Positions 16,075 to 22,946 of a DNA stretch of 22,951 bases are shown piece by piece (position 1 is the first letter of the stretch; each line of letters begins with the position of its first letter). The notes under the pieces are model-generated. The model did not search any database and was not told the origin of the DNA. It was given only the letters and a program-made list of their open reading frames with translations. A program made the position numbers and the translations under genes. Where the stretch lies: positions 21,658 to 44,608 of the forward strand of contig DCIO01000103.1 of the NCBI GenBank assembly GCA_002315885.1. Direction: 5' to 3'. Origin of the DNA: Lentisphaeria bacterium UBA1724 (GTDB taxonomy: Bacteria; Verrucomicrobiota; Lentisphaeria; Oligosphaerales; Oligosphaeraceae).

Positions 16075-16722
16075 ATGGAACCGCTCTTCCTGGACAACCA
16101 TCTGCTGGTGCTGGATAAACCCTGGGGGCTGCTGACACAACCCTCAGGCACCACCGAACCATCCCTGGAAGAGCAAGGCAAGGCGTTCCTCAAAGAGCAC
16201 TTCGCCAAACCCGGCGCGGTATTCCTGGAAGCCGTCCACCGCATTGATCGCGTGGTGGGCGGCGTGGTGCTCTTCGCACGAACCTCCAAGGCACTGGAAC
16301 GACTCAACGCCGCACAGCGGGAAAAACGCATCACGAAAGTCTATCACGCCAGGGTGTGGGGTGTCCCCAAAAACACTGAAGGCACCCTGGAAGACTATCT
16401 GGTCCATGACGATTTCCACGCACGGGTGGTCCCACCGGGAACCCCGGAGGCAAGACTCTGCAAACTGAATTACAAAGTGATGGGCGCCAAAGACGGTACC
16501 GCACTCCTGGAAATCGGACTGGAAACCGGACGATACCACCAAATCCGAACACAACTGGCACACGCGGGATGGCCTATCTGCGGAGATACAAAATACGGCG
16601 CCCCGAACACCACAACAAAATTCGCACCCAATAACGGTATCGCACTCGTCTCATACGCAATCATCGTCCCACATCCAGTCTCTAAAGAAGTGACCGAAAT
16701 CCACTCAAAACTGATGGTCTGA
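16075..16722 (+). CDS. RluA-family RNA pseudouridine synthase
   Basis: 215 residues, a single catalytic domain with no S4 RNA-binding domain, as in the shorter RluA/TruC members. It converts specific uridines in rRNA or tRNA to pseudouridine. The catalytic aspartate is D58 in VHRIDRVVGGVVLFART (54-70); the usual HRLDxxTSG is changed to HRIDxxVGG. The second hallmark, LETGRYHQIRTQLAHAGWPICGD (149-171), is intact, with the conserved arginine and the lid sequence. N-terminal LVLDKPWGLL matches the family's DKPxG motif. The start lies 6 bases after the preceding stop, so it is the last gene of the cluster; no terminator is obvious after it. The target site is unknown. Confidence 0.9.
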   Translation: MEPLFLDNHLLVLDKPWGLLTQPSGTTEPSLEEQGKAFLKEHFAKPGAVFLEAVHRIDRVVGGVVLFARTSKALERLNAAQREKRITKVYHARVWGVPKNTEGTLEDYLVHDDFHARVVPPGTPEARLCKLNYKVMGAKDGTALLEIGLETGRYHQIRTQLAHAGWPICGDTKYGAPNTTTKFAPNNGIALVSYAIIVPHPVSKEVTEIHSKLMV

Positions 16723-16790
16723 CTGCGTAAAAATCACCCGATTCCCTAATCACGCCGCCCCATTTGTCCGAATTTATCCCATTTTGTCAA

Positions 16791-16819
16791 TTGGCAAAAC
16801 TGAATATACGATTTATATT
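16791..16819 (+). promoter_or_regulatory. Sigma-70-type promoter for yebC
   Basis: TTGGCA (16791-16796) and TATATT (16814-16819) are separated by exactly 17 bp, each with one mismatch to consensus, in an AT-rich stretch about 60 bases before the yebC start. This is the best promoter in the window. Confidence 0.65.
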
Positions 16820-16861
16820 TTGCTGTTTTCCTTATCCGTATTCACCCAATCACTTCAACAC

Positions 16862-16866
16862 AGGAG
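16862..16866 (+). promoter_or_regulatory. Ribosome-binding site of yebC
   Basis: AGGAG 10 nt before the ATG at 16877. It fixes the start at MSGHNKW rather than the upstream in-frame starts at 16764-16784. Confidence 0.75.
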
Positions 16867-16876
16867 AGTATATCTC

Positions 16877-17641
16877 ATGTCCGGACATAATAAATGGTCG
16901 TCCATTAAGCACAAGAAAGGCGCAGCCGATGCAAAGCGTGGTGCGTTGTTCTCCCGCGTTTCCAAGGAAATCATCCAGGCTGCCCGTGAAGGCGGAAAGG
17001 ATCCCGATCTGAACGCGCGTCTGCGTGCCGCTATTGCAGCCGCCAAGGCCGCCAACATGCCCAACGATAACATCGACCGCGCCATCAAGAAGGGTACGGG
17101 CGAACTGGGCGGTGCAATTCCTGAAGAATTCACCTATGAAGGCTACGCCGCTGGTGGTGTCTCCGTCATCGTCAACTGCATGTCTGACAACAAGAACCGC
17201 TGCGCTTCCGATATCCGCAACTTCTTCACCCGCCACAACTGCAAGATGGCTGGTTCTGGCGCTGTCTCCTACAAGTTCGCGCGCAAGGCACGCTTCGTCG
17301 TGGAAGGCGACTGGGCAGACGAAGACAAGCTGATGGAACTCCTGATGGACGCCGAGCTGGATGACATCCAGGTGGATGACGGCACCGCCGAAATCACCGC
17401 CGCTCCCGGCTCCTTCGCCAAGATCCTGGGCATCTTCGAAGCCAATGGCATCGTCGCCACCGAGTCCACTCTGGCCATGATTCCCGACAGCACCACTGCC
17501 GTCACCGATCTCAAGACCGCTCAGCAGGTCCAGAAGTTCATCGACGCCGTGGAAGAATACGACGACTGCCAGGCCGTCTACCACGACATGGAACTCTCTG
17601 ACGAGGTCGCCGAACAGCTGGCCGCCGAAGACGAAGAGTAA
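16877..17641 (+). CDS. yebC: YebC/PmpR family protein (TACO1-like)
   Basis: 254 residues, close to the usual 240-250. The N-terminus MSGHNKWSSIKHKK, with KGAADAKRGALFSRVSKEI after it, is the diagnostic family signature; AKAANMPNDNIDRAIKKGTG and the acidic C-terminal part also fit. Family members are cytosolic; they were described as DNA-binding transcriptional regulators and, more recently, as translation factors relieving ribosome stalling at proline-rich stretches. The start is set by the signature and by the AGGAG 10 nt upstream. It is a stand-alone unit with its own promoter (16791-16819) and terminator (17666-17698). Codon use fits a well-expressed gene, with strong preference for AAG, GGC, AAC and ATC. 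Confidence 0.96.
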   Translation: MSGHNKWSSIKHKKGAADAKRGALFSRVSKEIIQAAREGGKDPDLNARLRAAIAAAKAANMPNDNIDRAIKKGTGELGGAIPEEFTYEGYAAGGVSVIVNCMSDNKNRCASDIRNFFTRHNCKMAGSGAVSYKFARKARFVVEGDWADEDKLMELLMDAELDDIQVDDGTAEITAAPGSFAKILGIFEANGIVATESTLAMIPDSTTAVTDLKTAQQVQKFIDAVEEYDDCQAVYHDMELSDEVAEQLAAEDEE

Positions 17642-17665
17642 TTCTCTTACGCCATAACACAAAAA

Positions 17666-17698
17666 GCCGCACGGAACAAAAATCCGCGCGGCTTTTTT
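17666..17698 (+). terminator. Rho-independent terminator after yebC
   Basis: The stem GCCGCACGGA (17666-17675) and TCCGCGCGGC (17683-17692), with one A-C mismatch and a 7-nt A-rich loop, is followed by six T at 17693-17698 and preceded by an A-tract. It lies 24 bases after the stop codon. Confidence 0.9.
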
Positions 17699-17799
17699 GT
17701 TTGGTCCTGTGCGCGGCGGTTCTGAACGCGGCAATTTTGTTGCCGCGAATAAGCGGAAGAATAGGCTACATTATACCAAAGACCTTATTTCCTCTCTTC

Positions 17800-17939
17800 T
17801 CTGTTCCCAAAGAGGGTAGGTATTTCGACCCCGAATGGGGTCAGTGAACACAGCCCCGGGCAAAGCCCGGGGTAGGTGGATTTTAGGTTTTTGGGACCCC
17901 GGAGGGGTCCGTGAAATACCTAGCCTCTCGTAGAACATA
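17800..17939 (-). mobile_element. MITE-like structured repeat, copy 2 (inverted)
   Basis: This is the opposite-orientation copy of the element at 9607-9755. Read on the minus strand it gives the same order: terminal arm, GGACCCC/GGGGTCC hairpin, CCCCGGGC/GCCCGGGG hairpin, GACCCC/GGGGTC hairpin, terminal arm. Arms are at 17800-17822 and 17917-17939. Differences between copies fall mostly in loops and outer arms; the three inner stems are identical. With the yebC terminator it accounts for most of the 333-base gap 17642-17974. The glycosidase at 17975 begins 35 bases downstream, so the element may lie in or next to its leader. Confidence 0.8.
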
Positions 17940-17974
17940 GCATTCCTCTCACCTCCGATATCCCGAAAAATCCC

Positions 17975-20632
17975 ATGAAAAAACTCTTCCTTTTCGTACT
18001 GCTTTCCGCGCTCACACTCTTCTCGGCGGATTTCTGCACCCGCGTCGTCAACGGCGTTCCTCGCATTGAGCAGGATGGCGTGCCCGTGCGTGCGCGCTGG
18101 TTCTACGGTTGCCCGGGCCGTACGCGCCTCATTCTCCAGCAAGGCGAGCAAGTCATCGAGCTGAAGAAAGAAGCCATGATGAATGAGAAGTGCGAAATCA
18201 CCTTCCACTTCCGCTTCCCAAAAGAACCCGGAGAATACTTCTTCGATGATTTCCAGGTCATTGACAACTCCACGGGCAGGAATCTCATCAATCTCCAGAA
18301 TTTCAACGAACAGCCCTACGGGCCTTTCCTGTCCCTCCCCGACAAATCCTGGCAAATCTGGCCCCGTGATCCCAAAGAGACCCACTTCGGTGCGGAAATC
18401 ACCGACTTCCCGGGGGAACCCGGCAACAAGGCACTGCGGTACTGGTTCGCAGGAGATGCAAGTGACGCCACACTCCCCCAGGACCCGCATCTCTACCGTT
18501 CCCCCGTCCCTGTCATGCTGGAGACCGGCAAATCCTACACCATCCGTTGCCGCGTCTGGAGTGACCACGAAGTCCTCGTCACCCCGGGTTACTACATTCC
18601 CGACCCCATCGCCTACCGCGCCTGCCTCTCCGATGCCCCCGGCAGCAACTCGGCCTTCACACGCCAAGTGAAAGACGCCCATGACGCGGGCGTGGATTTC
18701 GTCACCACCGTCGTCACCATCCCCTGGGCAAAACCCGGCGAACGCCAGAATTTCTCCGAAGCCGACAAGGCCATCCGATATGTCCTGGCGGCCAATCCCA
18801 ACGCCTTTGTCATTCCCCGTATCCGCCTGGATGCCCCGGGATGGTGGATGGATGCCCACCCCGATGAATTGGTAAAGTGGTCACCCGATGCCAAGGGCAA
18901 GCACAACCGCACCGCCAGCGTCTCCAGCGAAGTGTGGCTGAGGGACTCCCTGAAAAATCTCACGGGGCTCATCAACTATCTGGAAAAGCACTTCCCCAAC
19001 AATATCGCGGGATACCACATCTGCGCCCTGAATACCTGGGAATGGTTCTACATCGATAGCTGGGGCCAAGACCTCCACGGCTACGCACCCTGCGAACAAA
19101 AGGCATTCCGCGAATGGCTCAACAAGAAATACGCCACCGACCAGGCACTGCAGGACGCCTGGAAAGACTACGCCGTCACCCTGGCCACCGTACAGACGCC
19201 CTCCCCCGAGGCACGCAAAAATGCCGCCCGCGTCACCGCAGTCCTGGATCCCGGCGCAGCACAGCCCGTCATCGACCATAACCAATTCCTGCAGGACGAA
19301 GTCGCCGATGCCATCGAGACCTCCGCAAAACTGGTTCGCAATCTGACGGGGGGCAAACGGCTAGTGCTCTACTTCTACGGCTACGTCAATATTTTCGGCA
19401 GCATGAACCGCATCAGCGCATGCGGACACCTGAACAACCGAAGAATCCTCCAGTGCCCCGATATCGACATCCTGGTCTCTCCCATTGACTACGCCGACCG
19501 TGAAGAAGGCGGCGCCGCCCTGGCAATGACCCCCGCGGAGTCCGTTCTCCGCGCAGGAAAGATCTGGTTCTATGAGGACGACACCCGTACCTACCTGGCC
19601 GCCAATGGCTCCCTGGCAGGCGTGAACCGCTATGTCCCCACCCCAGAATACTCCTGGAATGTGCTGTTGCGTAATACCTCCGAAGAAATCATCCGTAACT
19701 TCGGCTGCTGGTGGATGGATTTGGCGGAAGTGGGCTGGTATGACGACCCATATCTGTGGACTGCCATGAGCACCCTGAAGGAGATGGAGGAAAAGAAGCT
19801 GGCCAACCCCCGTCCCTTCGAGCCCGTCATCGCCGCCACCTCCTCCGAGCGCTCCGCCGTCTATACCATCGACGCCTTCCCCATGGGATACCCCGCATTC
19901 TCGCAAATCCGCAGCACGCTGTCCCGTTGCGGTGCCTCCAATGGCATGTATTACCTGGAGGACGTAGTCAAGAATGGCATCCCCGCCAAAGTGGTCATCG
20001 TGGGCAATGCCTGGGTGATGGATGCCCAGGAACGCGCCGCACTCAAGGAAAAGCTGGCGGACAAGGTGGTGATCTGGTGTCACGCACCCGCTATCGTGGA
20101 TCCCGAAACGGGCTTCTCACTCAATAACTCCCAGGAACTGACTGGATTTGCGCTGCGCCAACGCGCCAAAGACAAACCCGTCGGCATCCGAAACGCATTC
20201 CTGGGCAGGGAAGCAGGTCTCCCAAAACACTGGGATGTCCGCGCAAAAGCAACGGACTGCTTCTCCATCCGAGTGCAAGAAGGCGACGAAGTCCTGGCGA
20301 AATGGGAAGATGACGCCACCCCCGCAGTAGTGCGTCGCGGAAACCACATCTTCTGTGCATCACCCGAAGTTCCCCGGGAACTCTGTCAATATGCACTGAA
20401 ACTGGCAGGAGAACACATCTACACCACCGACGAGGTGGTCCTCTATACCGATGGCGTTAACCTGGAACTCCACGCAACACCCAATACTCCAGAGACGGTC
20501 CAGCTCTATTTCCCCGAAGCCGTCTCCCTGAAAGATATCGCCACAGGAAAAATGCTGACGGATTCCCCCGTCACCACATTCATCCTGACTATGAAATTCG
20601 CGGATACACGTGTCCTCGAAATGATGAAATAA
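17975..20632 (+). CDS. Secreted GH42-like glycoside hydrolase, second paralogue
   Basis: 885 residues with a signal peptide (MKKLFLFVLLSALTLFSA, cleaved near residue 18). The N-terminal beta-rich part (about 20-205), with YFFDDFQVID and RSPVPVMLETGKSYT, looks like a carbohydrate-binding module; the TIM barrel spans about 210-600 and a GATase-like trimerisation-type domain about 625-745. Likely catalytic pair: E356 in ALNTWEWFYID (acid/base) and E534 in KIWFYEDDTRTYL (nucleophile). These motifs align with SEWVYYG and IIEADTRTHL of the enzyme at 986, although most other sequence, including the N-terminal module, differs. Export suggests action on environmental polysaccharide or glycoprotein; the substrate is unknown. 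No Shine-Dalgarno sequence is present. A REP-like palindrome starts 11 bases after the stop. Confidence 0.75.
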   Translation: MKKLFLFVLLSALTLFSADFCTRVVNGVPRIEQDGVPVRARWFYGCPGRTRLILQQGEQVIELKKEAMMNEKCEITFHFRFPKEPGEYFFDDFQVIDNSTGRNLINLQNFNEQPYGPFLSLPDKSWQIWPRDPKETHFGAEITDFPGEPGNKALRYWFAGDASDATLPQDPHLYRSPVPVMLETGKSYTIRCRVWSDHEVLVTPGYYIPDPIAYRACLSDAPGSNSAFTRQVKDAHDAGVDFVTTVVTIPWAKPGERQNFSEADKAIRYVLAANPNAFVIPRIRLDAPGWWMDAHPDELVKWSPDAKGKHNRTASVSSEVWLRDSLKNLTGLINYLEKHFPNNIAGYHICALNTWEWFYIDSWGQDLHGYAPCEQKAFREWLNKKYATDQALQDAWKDYAVTLATVQTPSPEARKNAARVTAVLDPGAAQPVIDHNQFLQDEVADAIETSAKLVRNLTGGKRLVLYFYGYVNIFGSMNRISACGHLNNRRILQCPDIDILVSPIDYADREEGGAALAMTPAESVLRAGKIWFYEDDTRTYLAANGSLAGVNRYVPTPEYSWNVLLRNTSEEIIRNFGCWWMDLAEVGWYDDPYLWTAMSTLKEMEEKKLANPRPFEPVIAATSSERSAVYTIDAFPMGYPAFSQIRSTLSRCGASNGMYYLEDVVKNGIPAKVVIVGNAWVMDAQERAALKEKLADKVVIWCHAPAIVDPETGFSLNNSQELTGFALRQRAKDKPVGIRNAFLGREAGLPKHWDVRAKATDCFSIRVQEGDEVLAKWEDDATPAVVRRGNHIFCASPEVPRELCQYALKLAGEHIYTTDEVVLYTDGVNLELHATPNTPETVQLYFPEAVSLKDIATGKMLTDSPVTTFILTMKFADTRVLEMMK

Positions 20633-20635
20633 CGC

Positions 20636-20663
20636 GGGTGTAGCGACGGCGTCCCCGCCGTCG
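20636..20663. repeat. REP-like palindrome, copy B
   Basis: GGGTGTAG followed by CGACGGCG (20644-20651), loop TCCC and CGCCGTCG (20656-20663), matching copy A at 13113-13140 over about 28 bases. It begins 3 bases after the glycosidase stop codon. The gap 20633-21066 (434 bases) holds, in order, this palindrome, a heptamer repeat, a terminator, the tRNA with its promoter, a 21-bp tandem repeat and another terminator. Confidence 0.75.
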
Positions 20664-20686
20664 GAACGAACGGGACGCCTTGACCA

Positions 20687-20702
20687 ATTGAGAATTGAGA
20701 AT
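20687..20702. repeat. Heptamer tandem repeat ATTGAGA, copy B
   Basis: Two ATTGAGA units plus a partial third, 23 bases after palindrome B. This is the same palindrome-then-heptamer order and direction as at 13113-13197. Confidence 0.6.
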
Positions 20703-20703
20703 C

Positions 20704-20736
20704 AAAAAAAAAGACCCTGGCGTTTTACCAGGGTCT
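20704..20736 (-). terminator. Rho-independent terminator of the tRNA-Met gene
   Basis: A perfect 9-bp stem (AGACCCTGG at 20712-20720 with CCAGGGTCT at 20728-20736) with a 7-nt loop; on the minus strand it ends in a run of eight or nine T. It lies 4 bases after the tRNA CCA end. Confidence 0.92.
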
Positions 20737-20740
20737 AAAT

Positions 20741-20818
20741 TGGTAGCGGGAGGGGGATTTGAACCACCCGACCTTTAGGTTATGGGCCTAACGAGCTACC
20801 AGGCTGCTCCATCCCGCA
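20741..20818 (-). tRNA. tRNA-Met (CAT), initiator-like, CCA encoded
   Basis: 78 nt folding as a cloverleaf: acceptor arms TGCGGGA and TCCCGCT, D-arm GAGC/GCTC with loop AGCCTGGTA, anticodon stem TTAGG/CCTAA with loop CCCATAA (anticodon CAT), T-loop TTCAAAT, discriminator A and encoded CCA. Initiator features: no Watson-Crick pair at 1:72 (here U and U), the A11-U24 pair, and a D-loop like that of bacterial tRNA-fMet. Departures: the anticodon stem has AGG/CCU next to the loop rather than three G-C pairs, and the T-arm (GGTGG with CCCCC) has a U-C mismatch or a bulged U, with a 6-nt variable loop. A promoter and a terminator flank it. Confidence 0.92.
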
Positions 20819-20854
20819 ATCAAAATCGTATGCCTTATTTTCGGCAACGCTCTA

Positions 20855-20882
20855 AATATAACACAACTATCCAAGTTTGCAA
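20855..20882 (-). promoter_or_regulatory. Candidate promoter of the tRNA-Met gene
   Basis: On the minus strand TTGCAA (20882-20877) and TATATT (20860-20855) are 16 bp apart, about 37 bases before the mature 5' end of the tRNA. Confidence 0.45.
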
Positions 20883-20917
20883 ATCGCCTGACAAAAAAAG
20901 ACAAAATCTCCTTGTTG

Positions 20918-20994
20918 TGTGCTCGGAGCGAATTGTCGTGTGCTCGGAGCGAATTGTCGTGTGCTCGGAGCGAATTGTCGTGTGCTCGGAGCGA
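20918..20994. repeat. 21-bp tandem repeat, 3.7 copies
   Basis: Three identical 21-bp units (starts 20918, 20939, 20960; unit begins TGTGCTCGGAGCGAATTG) and a fourth 14-bp partial unit from 20981. The last unit joins an 8-bp hairpin, CTCGGAGC (20986-20993), loop GAGA, GCTCCGAG (20998-21005). It lies between the tRNA promoter and the terminator of the pseudopilin-like gene. Confidence 0.88.
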
Positions 20995-21006
20995 GAGCTC
21001 CGAGAT

Positions 21007-21047
21007 AAAAAAATCCGCGGTGGGAATCTCTCCCAGCCGCGGATTTT
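21007..21047 (-). terminator. Rho-independent terminator after the minus-strand pseudopilin-like gene
   Basis: A long stem, AAAATCCGCGG (21010-21020) with CCGCGGATTTT (21037-21047), extended inwards by TGGGA/TCCCA with one bulged G and a 5-nt loop. On the minus strand it ends in seven T. It lies about 20 bases after the stop codon. Confidence 0.9.
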
Positions 21048-21066
21048 CGGTGATTTGGCAATCAGC

Positions 21067-21912
21067 CTAGTAGAGGTAAGCGTTTCCGCTGGAATCCTTC
21101 ATGAATCGAGGGGACCAGAAGCACTTTTTCCAATCGTAAACCTTGATTTGTTCGACGCCCAGGGGTTCCACGTGTGCGTCCGCCATAACGAAATTCGCCA
21201 TATTGGAGTGTCGTGCATGGGTAGAGAAGTAACACGCCGAAGGAGCGAACAACGGATAGACGTTGCTGGGCTGGATCAAGAAGGAGATGCCGCCATTCAG
21301 ATTGGCGAGCATATCGGAAGAGATGGCATCGATGGGTGTGGAGTCGCCGATGAAAATCAGCTTGCTGAGATTACCGCCACCGGTGGTTCTGCCGCCATTG
21401 ACAATCTGGCTCAGATTCACGGGACGGACCTTGTTTTCGAAGATGTCCGTGGTATCCGCGCTACTCAGGCAAACGCGCTTGGCGAAGGTACCGAAGTTAT
21501 GGCCGTAGGAGCAATTCTTGAAGAGCGTCGCGGGACTGCCCAGGGAGGTCTTGAGGTCGTCAATGGACTTGCGCAGATTCACCGCCATTTCCGCGGGATT
21601 GGCGGAGGGGCAGTCAAAGACCTTGGCGTCCACGCCCATCACGCGGTTCATGTAAACCAGCCAGGGGGTCATAGAAACAGAACCAATGAGAGACTGATAC
21701 TCGGGCCACTGGACAAAGGTGGCCATGTAGTAGTCGTCGGAGTCAGTCTGGTAAATCGCCGCCATAAGACCAATCTGCTTCAAGTTGTTGACGCAGGAGA
21801 TGGCCCGGGCCTTCTCACGGGCCTTGGACAAGGCGGGAAGCAACATAGCTGCCAAAATGGCGATGATGGCGATGACGACCAGGAGCTCGATCAGGGTAAA
21901 ATGCTTTTTCAT
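21067..21912 (-). CDS. Pseudopilin-like protein with prepilin-type N-terminus
   Basis: 281 residues, complete. It begins MKKHFTLIELLVVIAIIAIL, a short basic leader with a class III (type IV prepilin-like) motif: F+1, TLI and E+5, then about 20 hydrophobic residues. The residue before the expected cleavage site is His instead of the usual Gly. After the shared ALSKAREKARAISCVNNLKQIGL segment, the soluble domain ends with HARHSNMANFVMADAHVEPL, a version of the H-x9-DG motif with DA in place of DG. Presumably it is exported and membrane-anchored, perhaps in a type II secretion-like pseudopilus; the exact role is unknown. It is divergent from ribokinase, with no Shine-Dalgarno sequence and a strong terminator downstream. 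Confidence 0.9.
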   Translation of the reverse strand: MKKHFTLIELLVVIAIIAILAAMLLPALSKAREKARAISCVNNLKQIGLMAAIYQTDSDDYYMATFVQWPEYQSLIGSVSMTPWLVYMNRVMGVDAKVFDCPSANPAEMAVNLRKSIDDLKTSLGSPATLFKNCSYGHNFGTFAKRVCLSSADTTDIFENKVRPVNLSQIVNGGRTTGGGNLSKLIFIGDSTPIDAISSDMLANLNGGISFLIQPSNVYPLFAPSACYFSTHARHSNMANFVMADAHVEPLGVEQIKVYDWKKCFWSPRFMKDSSGNAYLY

Positions 21913-21972
21913 TGTGGTGATTTTTGCTTGCTTTGGGGTGTGTTAACGAGAGAAAATATGTCCAACGCTATT

Positions 21973-22000
21973 ATTTTACACAAAATTTAGCAAAAAGCAA
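21973..22000 (-). promoter_or_regulatory. Weak candidate promoter of the pseudopilin-like gene
   Basis: On the minus strand TTGCTT (22000-21995) and TAAAAT (21978-21973) are 16 bp apart in the AT-rich divergent gap 21913-22017. Matches to consensus are partial. Confidence 0.3.
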
Positions 22001-22017
22001 GTATGCAATAGCGACTT

Positions 22018-22926
22018 ATGCAAAAGAAATCCATCATTGTCCTCGGCAGCACCAACACCGACATGGTCATTCGTGGGAAACGCATACCCGTGCCCGGCGA
22101 GACCGTCTCCGACGGTGAGTTCCTCATGAACGCGGGCGGAAAAGGCGCAAACCAGGCCGTCGCCGTGGCACGATTGGCAAAAGACGCCAACTGCGTTTTC
22201 ATCGGGAAAGTAGGTGACGACCTCTTTGGACGGGAGACTGCATCGCGCATGAAAACCGATGGCATTGACACGCGATTGGTTGTGGACAAGAAGAACGCCA
22301 GCGGCACTGCGCTGATTCTGGTGGACGAAAATGGCCAGAATTGCATCTCCGTGGCGCTGGGCGCCAATGGCACTCTCACCTGGGAGGAAATCCGGGGGAT
22401 TTTCGAGGAATTGCTCCCCACCACATCGGCGCTGCTTATGCAATTGGAGACGCCGATTCCCACCGTCCTGGGCGCCGCAAAAGCCGCCAAGGAGGCGGGT
22501 GTGACTGTCATTCTGAATCCCGCGCCAGCCCGGGAATTGCCCGCCGAGCTCTACGCCTGCGTGGATTGGCTTACCCCCAACGAAAGCGAGGCGGAGCTGC
22601 TGACGGGCATCCCCGTCACGGATGCCGACAGCGCCCAAAAAGCCACCGCGGTGTTGCAATCCCGGGGCGTCAAGCACGTCATCATCACCATGGGCGTGAA
22701 GGGATGCTGGTGCGGTGACACCCAGACTCTCTATCCCTGCAATAAAGTCAAAGCCGTGGATTGCGTGGCCGCAGGCGATACCTTCAATGGCGCCTTCGTG
22801 GTCGCTCTCACCGAAGGACAATCCTACGAGAATGCCATCGCCTTCGCCCAGAAGGCCAGCGGTATCTCCGTCACTCGTCCTGGCGCCCAGCAATCCGTGC
22901 CCTATCGTAAGGAACTGGAAAAGTAA
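22018..22926 (+). CDS. rbsK: Ribokinase (PfkB family)
   Basis: 302 residues, the usual length. It phosphorylates D-ribose to ribose-5-phosphate with ATP in the cytosol. Motifs: GSTNTDMV at 10-17 (substrate contact), NAGGKGANQAVA (38-49, PfkB signature 1 and the ribose-binding loop), NPAPA (167-171), TPNESEAE (186-193) and AAGDTFNGAF (251-260, PfkB signature 2 with catalytic base D254). The match to RbsK is closer than to fructokinase or adenosine kinase. No ribose transporter or rbsD lies within the window, so ribose may come from nucleoside salvage or from a transporter further downstream. No Shine-Dalgarno sequence is seen. The stop codon touches a REP-like palindrome. Confidence 0.93.
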   Translation: MQKKSIIVLGSTNTDMVIRGKRIPVPGETVSDGEFLMNAGGKGANQAVAVARLAKDANCVFIGKVGDDLFGRETASRMKTDGIDTRLVVDKKNASGTALILVDENGQNCISVALGANGTLTWEEIRGIFEELLPTTSALLMQLETPIPTVLGAAKAAKEAGVTVILNPAPARELPAELYACVDWLTPNESEAELLTGIPVTDADSAQKATAVLQSRGVKHVIITMGVKGCWCGDTQTLYPCNKVKAVDCVAAGDTFNGAFVVALTEGQSYENAIAFAQKASGISVTRPGAQQSVPYRKELEK

Positions 22927-22946
22927 CGACGGCGTCCGCGCCGTCG
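22927..22946. repeat. REP-like palindrome, copy C
   Basis: CGACGGCG (22927-22934), loop TCCG, CGCCGTCG (22939-22946), beginning on the base right after the ribokinase TAA. It has the same arms as copies A and B but lacks the GGGTGTA lead. The window ends 5 bases later. Confidence 0.7.

Noticed and set aside
20918..20994. 21-bp tandem repeat as a CRISPR or a plasmid iteron origin
   Set aside because: Units are directly adjacent without spacers, and there is no rep gene or dnaA-box cluster nearby.
20782..21990. 402-residue plus-strand frame across the tRNA, tandem repeat and pseudopilin-like gene
   Set aside because: It is formed by the tandem repeat and the antisense of a recognisable prepilin-type gene; it crosses a tRNA and two terminators.
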